Shown: positions 46,500 through 56,602, counted from the stretch's first letter. The stretch: 62,512 nt of DNA from Ferruginibacter sp. (GCA_019638575.1 JAHBTN010000022.1:1-62512); one strand, 5' to 3'. Notes: generated from the sequence alone by a model not told the origin. Numbers and translations: made by a program.

Positions 46500-47930
46500 T
46501 TATTTATATCCCAATATCTTCAGCATGCTTTGGCTGGTTTGTTGTTTTGCATACACCCATTCTACCAGTTTACCGTTTTTATCTTTCTCAATAATCACAT
46601 GCTTGGGCGAAGGAATCAGGCAATGCTTAATACCACCATAACCGCTAATCTGGTCCTGGTAAGCACCGGTATGAAAAAAACCAACATACAATGGTTCTTT
46701 ATTGGTCTCCAACCTTTCTTCTTTGTTTGTTTTTATTTTTGGTAAAAACACTTCATTGATATGCTCTTCGCTGTCGTAATAATCATGCCCGTCGCAGGTT
46801 ATGCCGCCTAATACCACCCGCTGGTATTCATTCTCCCATTTATTAATGGGCAGCATCAGGAACTTTTCACCAATGCCCCAGGTATCGGGCAGCGTGGTAA
46901 TAAAAGAAGAGTCTATCATATACCAGGTTTCCCGGTCGTTCTGCACTTTTTTTCCAATCACACTGTAAATATGTGCCATACTTTCTCCCACTGTAAAACT
47001 TCCAAACTCAGTATAAATATTTGGCATCTGCACTTTAGCTTTCTTACATCCTGTTTTTATATTCCTTACAATTTCATTAATCATAAACTGGTAATCGTAA
47101 TTAAAGCCCAGGGAATGTTTTATTGGAAAGCCTCCTCCAATATTTATTGAATCCAACTCGGGGCAAATCTTTTTTAGCTGGCAATACAATGCAATACTTT
47201 TTTGTAATTCGCTCCAGTAATAAATATCATCCTTGATGCCTTTGTTTAAAAATATGTGCAGCATTTTTAGCTGAAACTTATCTTCATTGCCTTCTATCTC
47301 ATCTACATAAAACTCCAGTATGTCTTTTGCCTTTAGTCCCAGCCTGCTGGTATAAAAAGGAAAAGTAGGCTCTTCCTCAGCCGCAATTCGAATGCCCAGT
47401 TTAAAAGGTTCATTAATGCGTATGCTGCGTTTGTACATGTTCAGTTCTTCCATATTGTCTAATACCGGAATCACATTCTTAAACCCATCGTTAATGAGTT
47501 TGGATATACGGCTGGTATAATTCTTTTGTTTAAAACCGTTACAAACGATATGAATATCCTTGTTAATTTTTCTTTTTTTATACAGCGAATTGATGATATC
47601 AATATCGTAAGCATAAGAAGTTTCAAGATGGCAGTTATGTTTTAAAGCCTCTTCTACAATAAAACTAAAGTGCGAACTTTTTGTACAGTAGCAATAATGG
47701 TATTCCCCTTCATACTTATGTTTCTTAAAAGCATTGGCAAACATTTTTTTCGCCTTATTAATTTGCATGCCAATCTTAGGCAGGTAAGTAACTTTTAATG
47801 GCGTGCCATGTTTATCAATAAGCGCTTTTAAATTAACATCATTGTATTGCAGGTATTCATCTTTAAGGTTAAACCCTTCCTGCGGAAAATTAAATGTTTG
47901 TTCTACAAGGCTGGCGTAAGTATTGTTCAT
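46500..47930 (-). CDS. speA: Arginine decarboxylase-like PLP enzyme (fold III)
   Basis: 476 residues. Fold III barrel: PLP-Lys stretch YHYCYCTKSSHF (about 77-88), glycine-rich phosphate-binding SINIGGGFPIKHS (about 262-274), and CDGHDYYDSEEHINEV near the C-terminus with the catalytic Cys-Asp. The shape is that of biosynthetic arginine or related decarboxylases in Bacteroidota. It leads to agmatine and polyamines. The exact substrate (Arg, or ornithine/carboxynorspermidine) is inferred. It is followed closely by the NTF2-like gene. Confidence 0.85.
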   Translation of the reverse strand: MNNTYASLVEQTFNFPQEGFNLKDEYLQYNDVNLKALIDKHGTPLKVTYLPKIGMQINKAKKMFANAFKKHKYEGEYHYCYCTKSSHFSFIVEEALKHNCHLETSYAYDIDIINSLYKKRKINKDIHIVCNGFKQKNYTSRISKLINDGFKNVIPVLDNMEELNMYKRSIRINEPFKLGIRIAAEEEPTFPFYTSRLGLKAKDILEFYVDEIEGNEDKFQLKMLHIFLNKGIKDDIYYWSELQKSIALYCQLKKICPELDSINIGGGFPIKHSLGFNYDYQFMINEIVRNIKTGCKKAKVQMPNIYTEFGSFTVGESMAHIYSVIGKKVQNDRETWYMIDSSFITTLPDTWGIGEKFLMLPINKWENEYQRVVLGGITCDGHDYYDSEEHINEVFLPKIKTNKEERLETNKEPLYVGFFHTGAYQDQISGYGGIKHCLIPSPKHVIIEKDKNGKLVEWVYAKQQTSQSMLKILGYK

Positions 47931-48001
47931 TAACTGGTAAGAAGATTTTAAATGGCCGATAATATTTTACAAAAATAACCGAATGTACATATTTATAACA
48001 T

Positions 48002-48035
48002 AAAAAAAGCCGGAACTGAATCAATCAGTTCCGGC
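48002..48035 (-). terminator. Terminator after rplT
   Basis: GCCGGAACTGA and TCAGTTCCGGC form a perfect 11-pair stem with a 5-base loop, followed on the minus strand by TTTTTTT. It ends the infC-rluF-rpmI-rplT region and separates it from speA. Confidence 0.9.
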
Positions 48036-48058
48036 AATATGGATGAAAGCGCCCGGTT

Positions 48059-48403
48059 TTATTTAACCGAGTCAATCAGTTTCTTGAAAGTTTCCGGTTC
48101 GTTCATCGCAAGGTCGGCCAAAACTTTACGGTTAAGCTCAATGCCTTTTGTATTAAGCTTGTTGATGAACTGGCTGTAAGTCATTCCTTCGGCCCTTACG
48201 GCTGCATTGATACGTGCAATCCACAATGTGCGGTATTCACGCTTTTTTAATTTACGGCCAACGTAGCTGTACGTTAAACCTTTTTCCATTACGTTTTTAG
48301 CAACGGTATATACATTTTTACGCTTGCCATAATAACCTTTGGCAGCTTTTAATATTCTTTTGCGGCGGGCCTTGCTGGCTACTGCATTTACTGAACGTGG
48401 CAT
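48059..48403 (-). CDS. rplT: 50S ribosomal protein L20
   Basis: 114 residues, the normal length. Starts [20 protein letters not shown] and has [20 protein letters not shown]; the RNA-binding basic N-terminal arm is clear. It assembles early on 23S rRNA. Follows rpmI by 53 bases, the normal gene order. Confidence 0.98.
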   Translation of the reverse strand: MPRSVNAVASKARRKRILKAAKGYYGKRKNVYTVAKNVMEKGLTYSYVGRKLKKREYRTLWIARINAAVRAEGMTYSQFINKLNTKGIELNRKVLADLAMNEPETFKKLIDSVK

Positions 48404-48456
48404 ATCTTAATAAGTTAAAAAGTTAATAGTATTAGTTAAAAGTTTAAGAACCCCGT

Positions 48457-48654
48457 TTATTTGAGGCCCAATAAACGCCTTACAAAATGCAGGTTTGTAT
48501 CTGCAACAACCCCATCCTTACGCATAGCACGCTTGCGCTTGGTTGATTTTTTTGTTAAGATGTGACGTTTAAAAGCTTTTTGGAATGTGATTTTACCGGT
48601 GCCGGTAACTTTAAAGCGCTTCTTTGCGCTGCTGTTGGTTTTAACCTTTGGCAT
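48457..48654 (-). CDS. rpmI: 50S ribosomal protein L35
   Basis: 65 residues from the ATG at 48654 ([20 protein letters not shown]); longer upstream starts are not needed. The C-terminal RRLLGLK is usual. Lies directly upstream of rplT, as in nearly all bacteria; infC is separated from it by rluF. Confidence 0.97.
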   Translation of the reverse strand: MPKVKTNSSAKKRFKVTGTGKITFQKAFKRHILTKKSTKRKRAMRKDGVVADTNLHFVRRLLGLK

Positions 48655-48870
48655 TACATAACTGTTTTTAGTTACTCCCTGCTGGCGGTTCTGCAATGGC
48701 AGAACACTTGTTGGGCCTTGTGGGAAATGTCTGAAAAAGTGATTTTCTTTTTCGGGCGGCAAAGATAAGGGGAAACTGGCAGAAATTGGTAGATTTTAGA
48801 TAACTTTTTTGTACCCGGCCTTTATACCCTGTTGTGGCACCGTTGCTTCGCACTCTTGTACCGCAAACCG

Positions 48871-49611
48871 CTATTCATCCATGCCCTCACCTGCATCTGC
48901 AGTTTTACTGGAATTTTTCAGCATTTCATTGATGGCACTTACCTCGGCAGGGGTAAAATACCGCCATTTGCCTGGCGGCAGGCTAGATAAAGTTATATTC
49001 ATAATACGGGTGCGTTGTAAACTTTCTACACGGTAGCCCAATGCTTCGCACATGCGCCTTATCTGCCTGTTTAATCCTTGTGTAAGTATTATTTTAAAAC
49101 GATTAGTGCCTTCCTGTTTTACAAAACATTTTTGGGTAACCGTACCCAATATGCGTACACCATTACGCATTTTTTGTATAAAATCCACAGTAATTGGTTT
49201 ATCTACCATTACTATGTACTCTTTTTCATGCTGATTGCCGGCACGCAATATTTTATTTACAATATCGCCATCGTTGGTTAAAAATATCAAACCTTCGCTG
49301 CGTTTATCCAAGCGGCCAATAGGAAAAATCCTTGATTTGTATTTTACAAAATCAATAATATTGGTTTTATCTTTTAAATCGGTGGTGCAGGTAATACCCT
49401 TGGGCTTATTGAGGGCAATGTAAACTGCAACTTTCTTTTTTTTATTTATAGGCTCCCCATCAATTAATACAATATCTCCTTCTGCCACCCTGTTTCCCTT
49501 CATCGCTTCTACTCCATTGATAGTAACCCGTAGCTTTTCAATATACTTGTCGGCCTCACGGCGGCTGCAAAAACCTGTTTCGCTAATGTATTTATTTAAG
49601 CTTATATCCAT
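48871..49611 (-). CDS. rluF: 23S rRNA pseudouridine synthase, RluF-like
   Basis: 246 residues. S4 domain at about 1-55 (LNKYISETGFCSRREADKYI) and the catalytic domain with D102 in GRLDKRSEGL, then GLNRQIRRMCEALGY. The RluF/RluB group acts on 23S rRNA uridines near 2604/2605. It sits between infC and rpmI, an uncommon position. Confidence 0.9.
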   Translation of the reverse strand: MDISLNKYISETGFCSRREADKYIEKLRVTINGVEAMKGNRVAEGDIVLIDGEPINKKKKVAVYIALNKPKGITCTTDLKDKTNIIDFVKYKSRIFPIGRLDKRSEGLIFLTNDGDIVNKILRAGNQHEKEYIVMVDKPITVDFIQKMRNGVRILGTVTQKCFVKQEGTNRFKIILTQGLNRQIRRMCEALGYRVESLQRTRIMNITLSSLPPGKWRYFTPAEVSAINEMLKNSSKTADAGEGMDE

Positions 49612-49626
49612 TTAGGTTGTAAAAAT

Positions 49627-49650
49627 AAAAAAGGGAAGTGAAAACTCCCC
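49627..49650 (-). terminator. Terminator after infC
   Basis: On the minus strand GGGGAGT-TTTC-ACTTCCC (one mismatch) is followed by TTTTTT. It lies between the infC stop and the rluF start, so rluF-rpmI-rplT may be partly independent of infC. Confidence 0.6.
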
Positions 49651-49674
49651 TCTTAAATATGATGTAATGATTGC

Positions 49675-50277
49675 TTAATTAATCTTATTGGCGGCCAACT
49701 GTTTTCTTTTTGAAAGTTTTGCTTTTGGGGCAAACATCACCTGCATACGTTTACCTTCCATCTTTGGTAAGCTTTCTAATGCACCCACTTCTTTTAAGCG
49801 GTCGGCAAATTTTAATAACAGCAATTCTCCCCTTTCTTTAAACATGATTGCCCTGCCTTTAAATTGTACATGGGCTTTTACCTTATCGCCATCCGACAGG
49901 AATTTTTCGGCATGTTTCACTTTAAATTCAAAATCGTGGTCGTCGGTATTGGGTGTAAAGCGAATTTCTTTAACCTCGCTGGTTTTAGATTTCGCTTTCA
50001 TTTCCTTTTTCTTTTTCTTTTCTTCGTACAAGAACTTGTTATAGTCAATAATCTTACACACCGGTGGGTTAGCACCGGGCGAAATTTCAACTAAATCAAG
50101 ATCCTGGGATTGGGCAATTTTCTGAGCTTCGTCTTTTGAGTAAACACCTGGTTCTACATTATCGCCTACCAACCGTACCTCGGGTACTCTTATCATGTGA
50201 TTGGTTCGGTGTTCCTGTTGTTGCTCTTTTTTAAATCGGGGATTAAAGGCTCCCTTGGGCCTGGGTGGAAATGCCAT
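49675..50277 (-). CDS. infC: Translation initiation factor IF-3
   Basis: 200 residues. The IF3 signature SPGANPPVCKIIDYNKFLYE (about 88-107) links the N- and C-domains; the C-domain runs to KLSKRKQLAANKIN. The start here is ATG, with a longer N-terminal tail (PPRPKGAFNPRFKKEQQQEH) than in E. coli. It keeps 30S subunits free and checks the start codon. Downstream of thrS by 117 bases. Confidence 0.97.
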   Translation of the reverse strand: MAFPPRPKGAFNPRFKKEQQQEHRTNHMIRVPEVRLVGDNVEPGVYSKDEAQKIAQSQDLDLVEISPGANPPVCKIIDYNKFLYEEKKKKKEMKAKSKTSEVKEIRFTPNTDDHDFEFKVKHAEKFLSDGDKVKAHVQFKGRAIMFKERGELLLLKFADRLKEVGALESLPKMEGKRMQVMFAPKAKLSKRKQLAANKIN

Positions 50278-50394
50278 TTATTATTTTTAGTTTACAATGT
50301 TGTTTTGCATATCAAAAGTATAATTTTTATTTAAGATATGCCGACTGCAATATATTTATTCTTTTGGTATAAAAAATATTAAGCAAGGTTTTTC

Positions 50395-52329
50395 TTAATC
50401 CGCCAACCTGTCGTTTATTTCTTTTGAAATTTCATGGATGAATTCCTCTACCGGTTTTACACCTGTATCACCTTTACCCTGTCTTCTTACCGACACTTTA
50501 CCATCATTCATCTCCTTTTCGCCTATCACCAGCATGTAAGGCACTTTGGCTACTTCGGTATCTCTAATTTTTTTGCCTATTTTTTCGCTGCGGTCGTCAA
50601 TTTCGGCACGTATATCAGCCTTTATAAGTTTTTGCAAAACCGTGTTTGCATAATCCATAAACTTATCGCTGATGGGTAAAACCTTTACCTGTAGCGGAGC
50701 CAGCCATGCAGGAAATTTGCCTGCATAATGCTCCAACAAAAAGCCGATAAACCTTTCATGCGTTCCCAACGGTGCCCGGTGAATAATTAATGGTATTTCA
50801 GGTTGGTTATTTTGATTTGTAAACGACAATTTAAAACTGCGTGATTGTGCAAAATCAACCTGGTTGGTGGCAAGGGTAAATTCACGGCCAATAGCGCTCC
50901 AAATCTGTACATCAATCTTAGGCCCGTAAAAAGCACCTTCGCCTTTTACTTCAATAAATGGTACGCCTGTTTCAATAAGTACATTTCTCACCAATTCTTC
51001 TGTCTCTAACCAAAGCTCCGGCTCGTTTACATATTTCTGTCCCAGTTTTTCGGGGTCGTGCAAACTCAGGCGCATTACATATTTCTCAATGCCAAAAATC
51101 TTAAAATACTTAAGATACATGGCATTAACTGCTTTAAACTCCTGGGCAAAATCTTCTTTGCTGCAATAAATATGAGCATCGTTCATGTGCAGGCAGCGCA
51201 CCCTCATCAAACCAAATAATTCGCCGCTTTGCTCGTAACGGTAACAGGTACCGTATTCTGCAATCCTTAGTGGCAGGTCTTTATAACTCCGTTGCTCCGC
51301 ATCAAAAATTTTATGGTGGTGCGGACAATTCATTGCCCGTAAATAATATTTCTCCCCGTCCATTTCCATCGGCGGAAACATGCTATCGGCATAGTATGGC
51401 AAATGCCCGCTTGTGAGGTACATACTCTCTTTGGCAATATGCGGTGTAACTACACGTTTGTACCCGGCTTCTTTTTCTGTTTCCTTGGCAAGTTTTTCCA
51501 GTTCTTCAATTATAACAGTACCGTTTGGCATCCATAAAATTAATCCCGGCCCTACATTATCATCCATGGTATAAATGCCTAACTCTTTTCCTAATTTACG
51601 ATGATCTCTTTTCTTTGCCTCTTCCATCATCAATACATATTCATCAAGCTCTTTTTGATTAGGAAAGGTTACACCATAAATACGGGTAAGCTGTTTATTT
51701 TTTTCATCGCCTTTCCAGTAAGCCCCGGCTATGCTTGTAAGCTTTATGGCTTTTATGGCACCGGTAGATGGGATATGTGGCCCACGACATAAATCGGTAA
51801 AGCCACCCTGTGTATAAAAAGTTATTTCACCATCGTTTAAATTACTAATAAGGTCAAGTTTATATTCATCGCCTTTTTCAGTAAAATATTTTAATGCCTC
51901 AGCTTTAGGTACATCTTTACGGATATATTTATTATTCTGCTTTGCCAGTTCCTGCATCTTTTTTTCCAGCACAATCAAATCTTCTTCTGATATCTTTCTG
52001 TCTCCAAGGTCCATATCATAATAAAAACCTTTTTCAATAGCAGGACCTACCCAAAATTTTACTCCTGGGAATGCAGCTTCTACTGCCTCGGCCATTAAGT
52101 GGGCCGATGAGTGCCAAAATGTAGATTTACCACCTGCATCATCCCAGGTTAATAGCTTAAGCGATGCATCATTATTAATAGGCCTGGTTGCATCCCATAC
52201 TTCGCCGTTTATATCTGCAGCTAAAACTTTTTTTGCTAATCCTTCGCTGATGGATTTAGCTACATCAAAAGCGGTTACCCCGCTTTCAAATTCTTTTACT
52301 GCACCATCAGGTAATGTTATCTTTATCAT
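50395..52329 (-). CDS. thrS: Threonyl-tRNA synthetase
   Basis: 644 residues, the usual length. N-terminal TGS domain (1-62, MIKITLPDGAVKEFESG), editing/SAD domain (about 65-240), class II core with zinc ligands in MNCPHHH (about 345) and HRAPLGTHERF near 525, and anticodon-binding C-terminal domain (about 545-640). It charges tRNA-Thr. First gene of the translation cluster. The -7-like TAAATTTG (minus, 52443-52436) would give a leader of about 100 bases. Confidence 0.97.
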   Translation of the reverse strand: MIKITLPDGAVKEFESGVTAFDVAKSISEGLAKKVLAADINGEVWDATRPINNDASLKLLTWDDAGGKSTFWHSSAHLMAEAVEAAFPGVKFWVGPAIEKGFYYDMDLGDRKISEEDLIVLEKKMQELAKQNNKYIRKDVPKAEALKYFTEKGDEYKLDLISNLNDGEITFYTQGGFTDLCRGPHIPSTGAIKAIKLTSIAGAYWKGDEKNKQLTRIYGVTFPNQKELDEYVLMMEEAKKRDHRKLGKELGIYTMDDNVGPGLILWMPNGTVIIEELEKLAKETEKEAGYKRVVTPHIAKESMYLTSGHLPYYADSMFPPMEMDGEKYYLRAMNCPHHHKIFDAEQRSYKDLPLRIAEYGTCYRYEQSGELFGLMRVRCLHMNDAHIYCSKEDFAQEFKAVNAMYLKYFKIFGIEKYVMRLSLHDPEKLGQKYVNEPELWLETEELVRNVLIETGVPFIEVKGEGAFYGPKIDVQIWSAIGREFTLATNQVDFAQSRSFKLSFTNQNNQPEIPLIIHRAPLGTHERFIGFLLEHYAGKFPAWLAPLQVKVLPISDKFMDYANTVLQKLIKADIRAEIDDRSEKIGKKIRDTEVAKVPYMLVIGEKEMNDGKVSVRRQGKGDTGVKPVEEFIHEISKEINDRLAD

Positions 52330-52458
52330 ATCTTTTATTACATGCCATTGTTAGCTTACTTTGGCTATTTATTTTTATGGATGGCCACCTGTATTTTGTA
52401 AATTATTTTGTAATTGGCAACCAATTTACAGGCTGCAAATTTAACGAGTTATTAGCTA

Positions 52459-52485
52459 TTGAAAAATTTATCTAAAATATCTTTG
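52459..52485 (+). promoter_or_regulatory. Candidate promoter with almost no leader
   Basis: TTG at 52459, 16 bases, then an exact TAnnTTTG (TATCTTTG, 52478-52485). The ATG of the next gene is only 5 bases on, so the transcript would start at or near the ATG. The spacing is shorter than usual (19-21). Confidence 0.35.
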
Positions 52486-52490
52486 TAAGG

Positions 52491-53597
52491 ATGAATAAAA
52501 TTTTACCATTCATATTCTTAACCCTCTTCAGCAACATAGTTTTTGCACAAAATTTTACCGGTCAATGGAAAGGCGAATTTGTTGATAAAAGTACTTCTTT
52601 TACAGGATGGGGCGGAGACAGGTGCGAATATGTGTTGGAGATTGAATGCAAAGGAACAAAAGTATCCGGCTACTCATACACCTATTTCAGCGATGGCGGC
52701 AAACGTTATTACACCATTTGCAAACTAACAGGTAAATTAAACAAAGCCAGTAAATATATTGAAGTAACGGAAATAGAAAGAACAAAAACCAATGTACCGG
52801 TAAACATCCGCAATTGTTTTCAAATACACAAACTAACTTATTTTAAACAAGGTGATGATGAAACGCTGGATGGCACCTGGGTGCCTGCGCCAAATCAGCA
52901 AGGCGATTGTGGATTTGGAACAACTATATTATCGAGAAGGTTGCTTAAAAACACGTTTGCTTATTCTGGCAAAAAACCTACACCCAAAACACCTGTTGCC
53001 AAAGTAACACCTAAAAAACCAACTGTACCTATAGCAAAAACAAAACCTACTGTAAAAAAAGCCGGGCCGGTTGCCAGTACAAAACCACCGGTTAAAAAAA
53101 CAGAACCCGTAGCAAGTACAAAAGCACCGGTAATTAAACAAAACCCCGATAAATTAAAAGCCGAAGATGTAAAAACACCGGAAGAAATAAAACCAGATAA
53201 AACCGAACCGGCAATTAAAAAACAAGTGTTATCCAATTATGAAAAACGTAATAGTGATGTAATTAAAACCATTGTAATAAATAATAAAACTTTTACCGTT
53301 GATTTATACGATAATGGTGAAATTGATGGCGATAGTATTTCGCTCTTCTTTAATAGTAAACTCATTTTATCGCACAAACGCCTGAGTGATAAAGCCATCA
53401 GTCTGAGATTAAATATAGATGACACCAGGGATGAAAATGAACTGATCATGTATGCCGAAAACCTGGGCAGCATTCCTCCAAACACAGCATTAATGGTTGT
53501 ACACGATGGTGATAACCGTTACGAAGTACGCATTTCGTCCGATTTACAAAAAAGCGGTGTCATCCGCTTCAAATATAAGCCCGATAGCAAACAATAA
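52491..53597 (+). CDS. Secreted two-domain protein with a Pro/Lys-rich linker
   Basis: 368 residues. Signal peptide (MNKILPFIFLTLFSNIVFAQ), a beta-rich N-terminal domain (about 21-155), a Pro/Lys/Thr/Val linker with repeated KPPVKK/KTEPVASTK units (about 160-225) and a C-terminal domain (about 250-365) of a type I have seen often at the end of secreted Bacteroidota proteins (IDTTFNVDLYDNGEIDGD-like; here FTVDLYDNGEIDGDSIS). No catalytic motif. Function unknown. Confidence 0.75.
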   Translation: MNKILPFIFLTLFSNIVFAQNFTGQWKGEFVDKSTSFTGWGGDRCEYVLEIECKGTKVSGYSYTYFSDGGKRYYTICKLTGKLNKASKYIEVTEIERTKTNVPVNIRNCFQIHKLTYFKQGDDETLDGTWVPAPNQQGDCGFGTTILSRRLLKNTFAYSGKKPTPKTPVAKVTPKKPTVPIAKTKPTVKKAGPVASTKPPVKKTEPVASTKAPVIKQNPDKLKAEDVKTPEEIKPDKTEPAIKKQVLSNYEKRNSDVIKTIVINNKTFTVDLYDNGEIDGDSISLFFNSKLILSHKRLSDKAISLRLNIDDTRDENELIMYAENLGSIPPNTALMVVHDGDNRYEVRISSDLQKSGVIRFKYKPDSKQ

Positions 53598-53643
53598 AAT
53601 GATACTTGCTACGTTATAGGCTTAACCAATATCGGAATTTATC

Positions 53644-54096
53644 ATGAAACCTATTTACCGGGGCTTTTTGCTTTTTGCCTGTATTTTAATAACTGCCATT
53701 ACACTTAACTCCTGTGCAAAAAAAGACCACAGTACAGATTTACCTAAAGAACAGCAGATTGTTGGTCAATGGGGCATCAATAGGGTTCAGCTTAGATTAT
53801 ACTCGGGAACTACTTTTTTAAAAGATACCATCATACCCAATATTCCTAAACCAAAAAATTATATAGTTTTTGATGCAGGCTCGGGGTTTGAATTTAAATA
53901 CAATAGTGCTACTTCAAATACCGGAACTTACCAATTTTCGGGAACCGATTCATTGATTGCCGTTACACCTGGTGTTACTTATCGTTGGAAAATGTTAACT
54001 ATGACCAATGTACTGTTTACTATAATGAACACTTCTACCAATGACCCAGCTTTTCCGGGATTAAAAGTAGAAACATATTTTACACTAACCCGATAA
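53644..54096 (+). CDS. Predicted lipoprotein, lipocalin-like
   Basis: 150 residues. Lipobox LNSC (Cys about residue 24) after a hydrophobic signal. The mature part starts QQIVGQWGINRVQ and is strand-rich with GTDSLIAVTPG and YRWKMLTMTN, as in short lipocalin-like proteins of Bacteroidota. No ligand can be named. It lies 46 bases after the stop of the secreted protein gene and is followed by a terminator. Confidence 0.7.
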   Translation: MKPIYRGFLLFACILITAITLNSCAKKDHSTDLPKEQQIVGQWGINRVQLRLYSGTTFLKDTIIPNIPKPKNYIVFDAGSGFEFKYNSATSNTGTYQFSGTDSLIAVTPGVTYRWKMLTMTNVLFTIMNTSTNDPAFPGLKVETYFTLTR

Positions 54097-54120
54097 TATA
54101 ATAATCATTCATTGTTAAAA

Positions 54121-54150
54121 CATCTGTCCACTGGCAGATGCTTTCTTTTA
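54121..54150 (+). terminator. Terminator after the lipoprotein gene
   Basis: CATCTG pairs with CAGATG around TCCACTGG (which can itself fold), followed by CTTTCTTTTATTT. Confidence 0.65.
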
Positions 54151-54244
54151 TTTACACAATTTTATCTACTCGATATTTTATGATGAGTATTCTTAGTAAT
54201 GCTCTTTTCTTAAACCCGGTTATAAAGTAAAATGAAATACAGTT

Positions 54245-56602
54245 TCAGAATTTTACATTCCATGTAATAGCCGGTATTACCGGAAATAATGAAACCTGTT
54301 TAGCCTGCACCTGCAGGGTTCCGTTAAAGGGGCTACCCGACTGATCGAAATAAATGAAATAGGGGTTTTTTCGGTTATAAACATTATACACACTAAACAC
54401 CCATTCACTTTTCCATTTACGCTTTGCATTCTTTTTAGGTGTAAGTATTGCTGCAAAATCAATACGATGATAAGGTGGTAAACGGTATTCATTAACCCTG
54501 CTATACTCCTGGGTTAGTATGCCTCCAACAAAATAAAACCTTTCGGGCAGTGTAGCAGCATTACCTGTACCAAAAACAAAAGTGCCTGATAAGCGCCACT
54601 TCTTATTCAGTTCGTAAACAGCAACAATGCTCATATCATTTCGTCTGTCATATTTTGCAGGGTACTTGTTACCAAAATTTAATTGAGGAAACTTGCGCCA
54701 TGTCCAGCTAAGGGTATACCCTATCCATCCCGTTAACCGGCCTTTTGTTTTATTTATAAATAGTTCGGCGCCATAACTCCAGCCATTACCAAACACAAAA
54801 GAATTTTCAGTGTCATCTAACCCTGTTGGTGTATAACCTTCTTTGTATTCAATTTGGTTTTGCATCTTTTTATAATATAGCTCTACCGATGTTTCATACA
54901 TATTATCATTAAAGTTTTTAAATAAGCCTGCTGCATATTGCCAGCTTACCTGCGGCTTTACTTTATAGGTGCTGGGCACCCAAATATCGGTAGGTAATGT
55001 AGTGCCGGCATTGCTTACAAGATGAATGTACTGAAGGTTCCTGGTAACCGAAGCCTTAACTGATGTTTCGTCGTTTATTGCGTAACGAACAGTAAGCCTT
55101 GGTTCAAGACCACCATAAGTTTTAACTGCTTTGCCTTTTGTATATACAGTACTATCTAACCTGTTGCCATCTGCATCGGTTTCATAAATTTTATAAGGCC
55201 CTGTTTGCTGAAACCAGCTATACCTTAATCCTGCATTAACGTTTAGCTTATCATTTATCTCCCAGTCGTCCTGTATATACAAGGCAGCTTCATTACCAAA
55301 TTTTATTTGTGCATTGTTGGGTTTAAAAACGGTTGAATCCTGCCTGCCACTGATAACCGAAGGGGTAAATTTGTGATGCGTATAAATTCCACCAAATTTT
55401 ATTTTATGACCGGTATATGGATACAAATCAAAATCCTGTTTAAGGCTTATATCTCTTATACCAGATGCCAGTTTCAATTCAAAATCATTTTGAACGGCAT
55501 TAAATGAAAAATTATAGTCGTTATAAACAGCAGTAGTATTGCCAAAAAGTTTATTGTTAAATACATGGTTCCAGCGTAAGGTGGCGGTAGAGTTGCCCCA
55601 GGGAATATTAATCTTTAAACTTTGTTTGCCATTTGTAAAATCAAACACATCACGGCCAAAATAACCACTCAGGTAAACCCTGTCTTTATCAGAAAAAATA
55701 TAATTGGCTTTAGCATTCAAATCATAAAAATAATAACCGCTTCCATGAAACTGGTTTGACTTACCAATGAATGGTTTTATGATTGCATCAACATAAGTAC
55801 GCCTCCCCGATAGGATAAATGATGATTTGTTTTTTTTGATGGGGCCTTGTATTGAGAGCCGTGATGCAATTAAGCCTAATCCTGCATCTACCTGTAATTT
55901 TTGATTATTACCTTCTTTCATAGATACATCAAGCACACTTGAGAGGCGCCCCCCATATTGCGCCGGCATTCCTCCTTTAATAAGTGTTACATTTTTTATC
56001 GCATCAGCATTAAAGATGGAAAAGAAACCAAAAAGGTGGCCTGTATTATATACAGGTGCATCATCTAACAAAATCAGGTTTTGATCGGGGCCTCCACCCC
56101 TAACATATATTCCGGCGCTGCCTTCACCTGCATTACGTACGCCTGGCAGCAACTGTACCGTTTTAAGTAAGTCAACTTCTCCTAAAAAAGCAGGTATTGA
56201 TTTTATTTGTTCGATGGGCAATGTTACTTTTCCCATTTGAGCATTCTTAACATTGGCATCACGCTTTTTTGCAGAAACCACTACTTCCTGTGACAATTTT
56301 ATTTTAGGTAATACCTCAAAATTCAACTTAATATCACCGGTGAGGTTTATTTGATGAGCCTTTTGCCGGTATCCAATAAAAGAACATATCAAGGTGTAAC
56401 TACCTTCGTCAAGTGTAATAGAATAAAATCCATAGGAATTGCTGCTTATCCCTTTGGTAAGCCCTTGTACAGAAATGGTGGCTCCAATAAGGGTTTCGCC
56501 ATTCAATGAATCTTTAACATAGCCGCTTATAGTATATTTTTTTTGTGAAGCCGCAGATAATGAAGCTATCATAAAAAATAAAATACAGTAAGACTTTTTC
56601 AT
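54245..56602 (-). CDS. TonB-dependent receptor with carboxypeptidase-like N-terminal domain
   Basis: 785 residues. Signal peptide (MKKSYCILFFMIASLSAASQ), a carboxypeptidase-regulatory-like domain (about 22-110, YTISGYVKDSLNGETLIGAT), plug (about 120-235, with GSAGIYVRGGGPDQNLILLD) and barrel ending in TWNVKF, a classic terminal Phe. No SusD partner nearby. It is 35 bases after the DUF3347 gene, which points to co-expression. DUF3347 proteins have links to copper handling, so a metal or metallophore is possible, but this is only inference. Confidence 0.9.
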   Translation of the reverse strand: MKKSYCILFFMIASLSAASQKKYTISGYVKDSLNGETLIGATISVQGLTKGISSNSYGFYSITLDEGSYTLICSFIGYRQKAHQINLTGDIKLNFEVLPKIKLSQEVVVSAKKRDANVKNAQMGKVTLPIEQIKSIPAFLGEVDLLKTVQLLPGVRNAGEGSAGIYVRGGGPDQNLILLDDAPVYNTGHLFGFFSIFNADAIKNVTLIKGGMPAQYGGRLSSVLDVSMKEGNNQKLQVDAGLGLIASRLSIQGPIKKNKSSFILSGRRTYVDAIIKPFIGKSNQFHGSGYYFYDLNAKANYIFSDKDRVYLSGYFGRDVFDFTNGKQSLKINIPWGNSTATLRWNHVFNNKLFGNTTAVYNDYNFSFNAVQNDFELKLASGIRDISLKQDFDLYPYTGHKIKFGGIYTHHKFTPSVISGRQDSTVFKPNNAQIKFGNEAALYIQDDWEINDKLNVNAGLRYSWFQQTGPYKIYETDADGNRLDSTVYTKGKAVKTYGGLEPRLTVRYAINDETSVKASVTRNLQYIHLVSNAGTTLPTDIWVPSTYKVKPQVSWQYAAGLFKNFNDNMYETSVELYYKKMQNQIEYKEGYTPTGLDDTENSFVFGNGWSYGAELFINKTKGRLTGWIGYTLSWTWRKFPQLNFGNKYPAKYDRRNDMSIVAVYELNKKWRLSGTFVFGTGNAATLPERFYFVGGILTQEYSRVNEYRLPPYHRIDFAAILTPKKNAKRKWKSEWVFSVYNVYNRKNPYFIYFDQSGSPFNGTLQVQAKQVSLFPVIPAITWNVKF

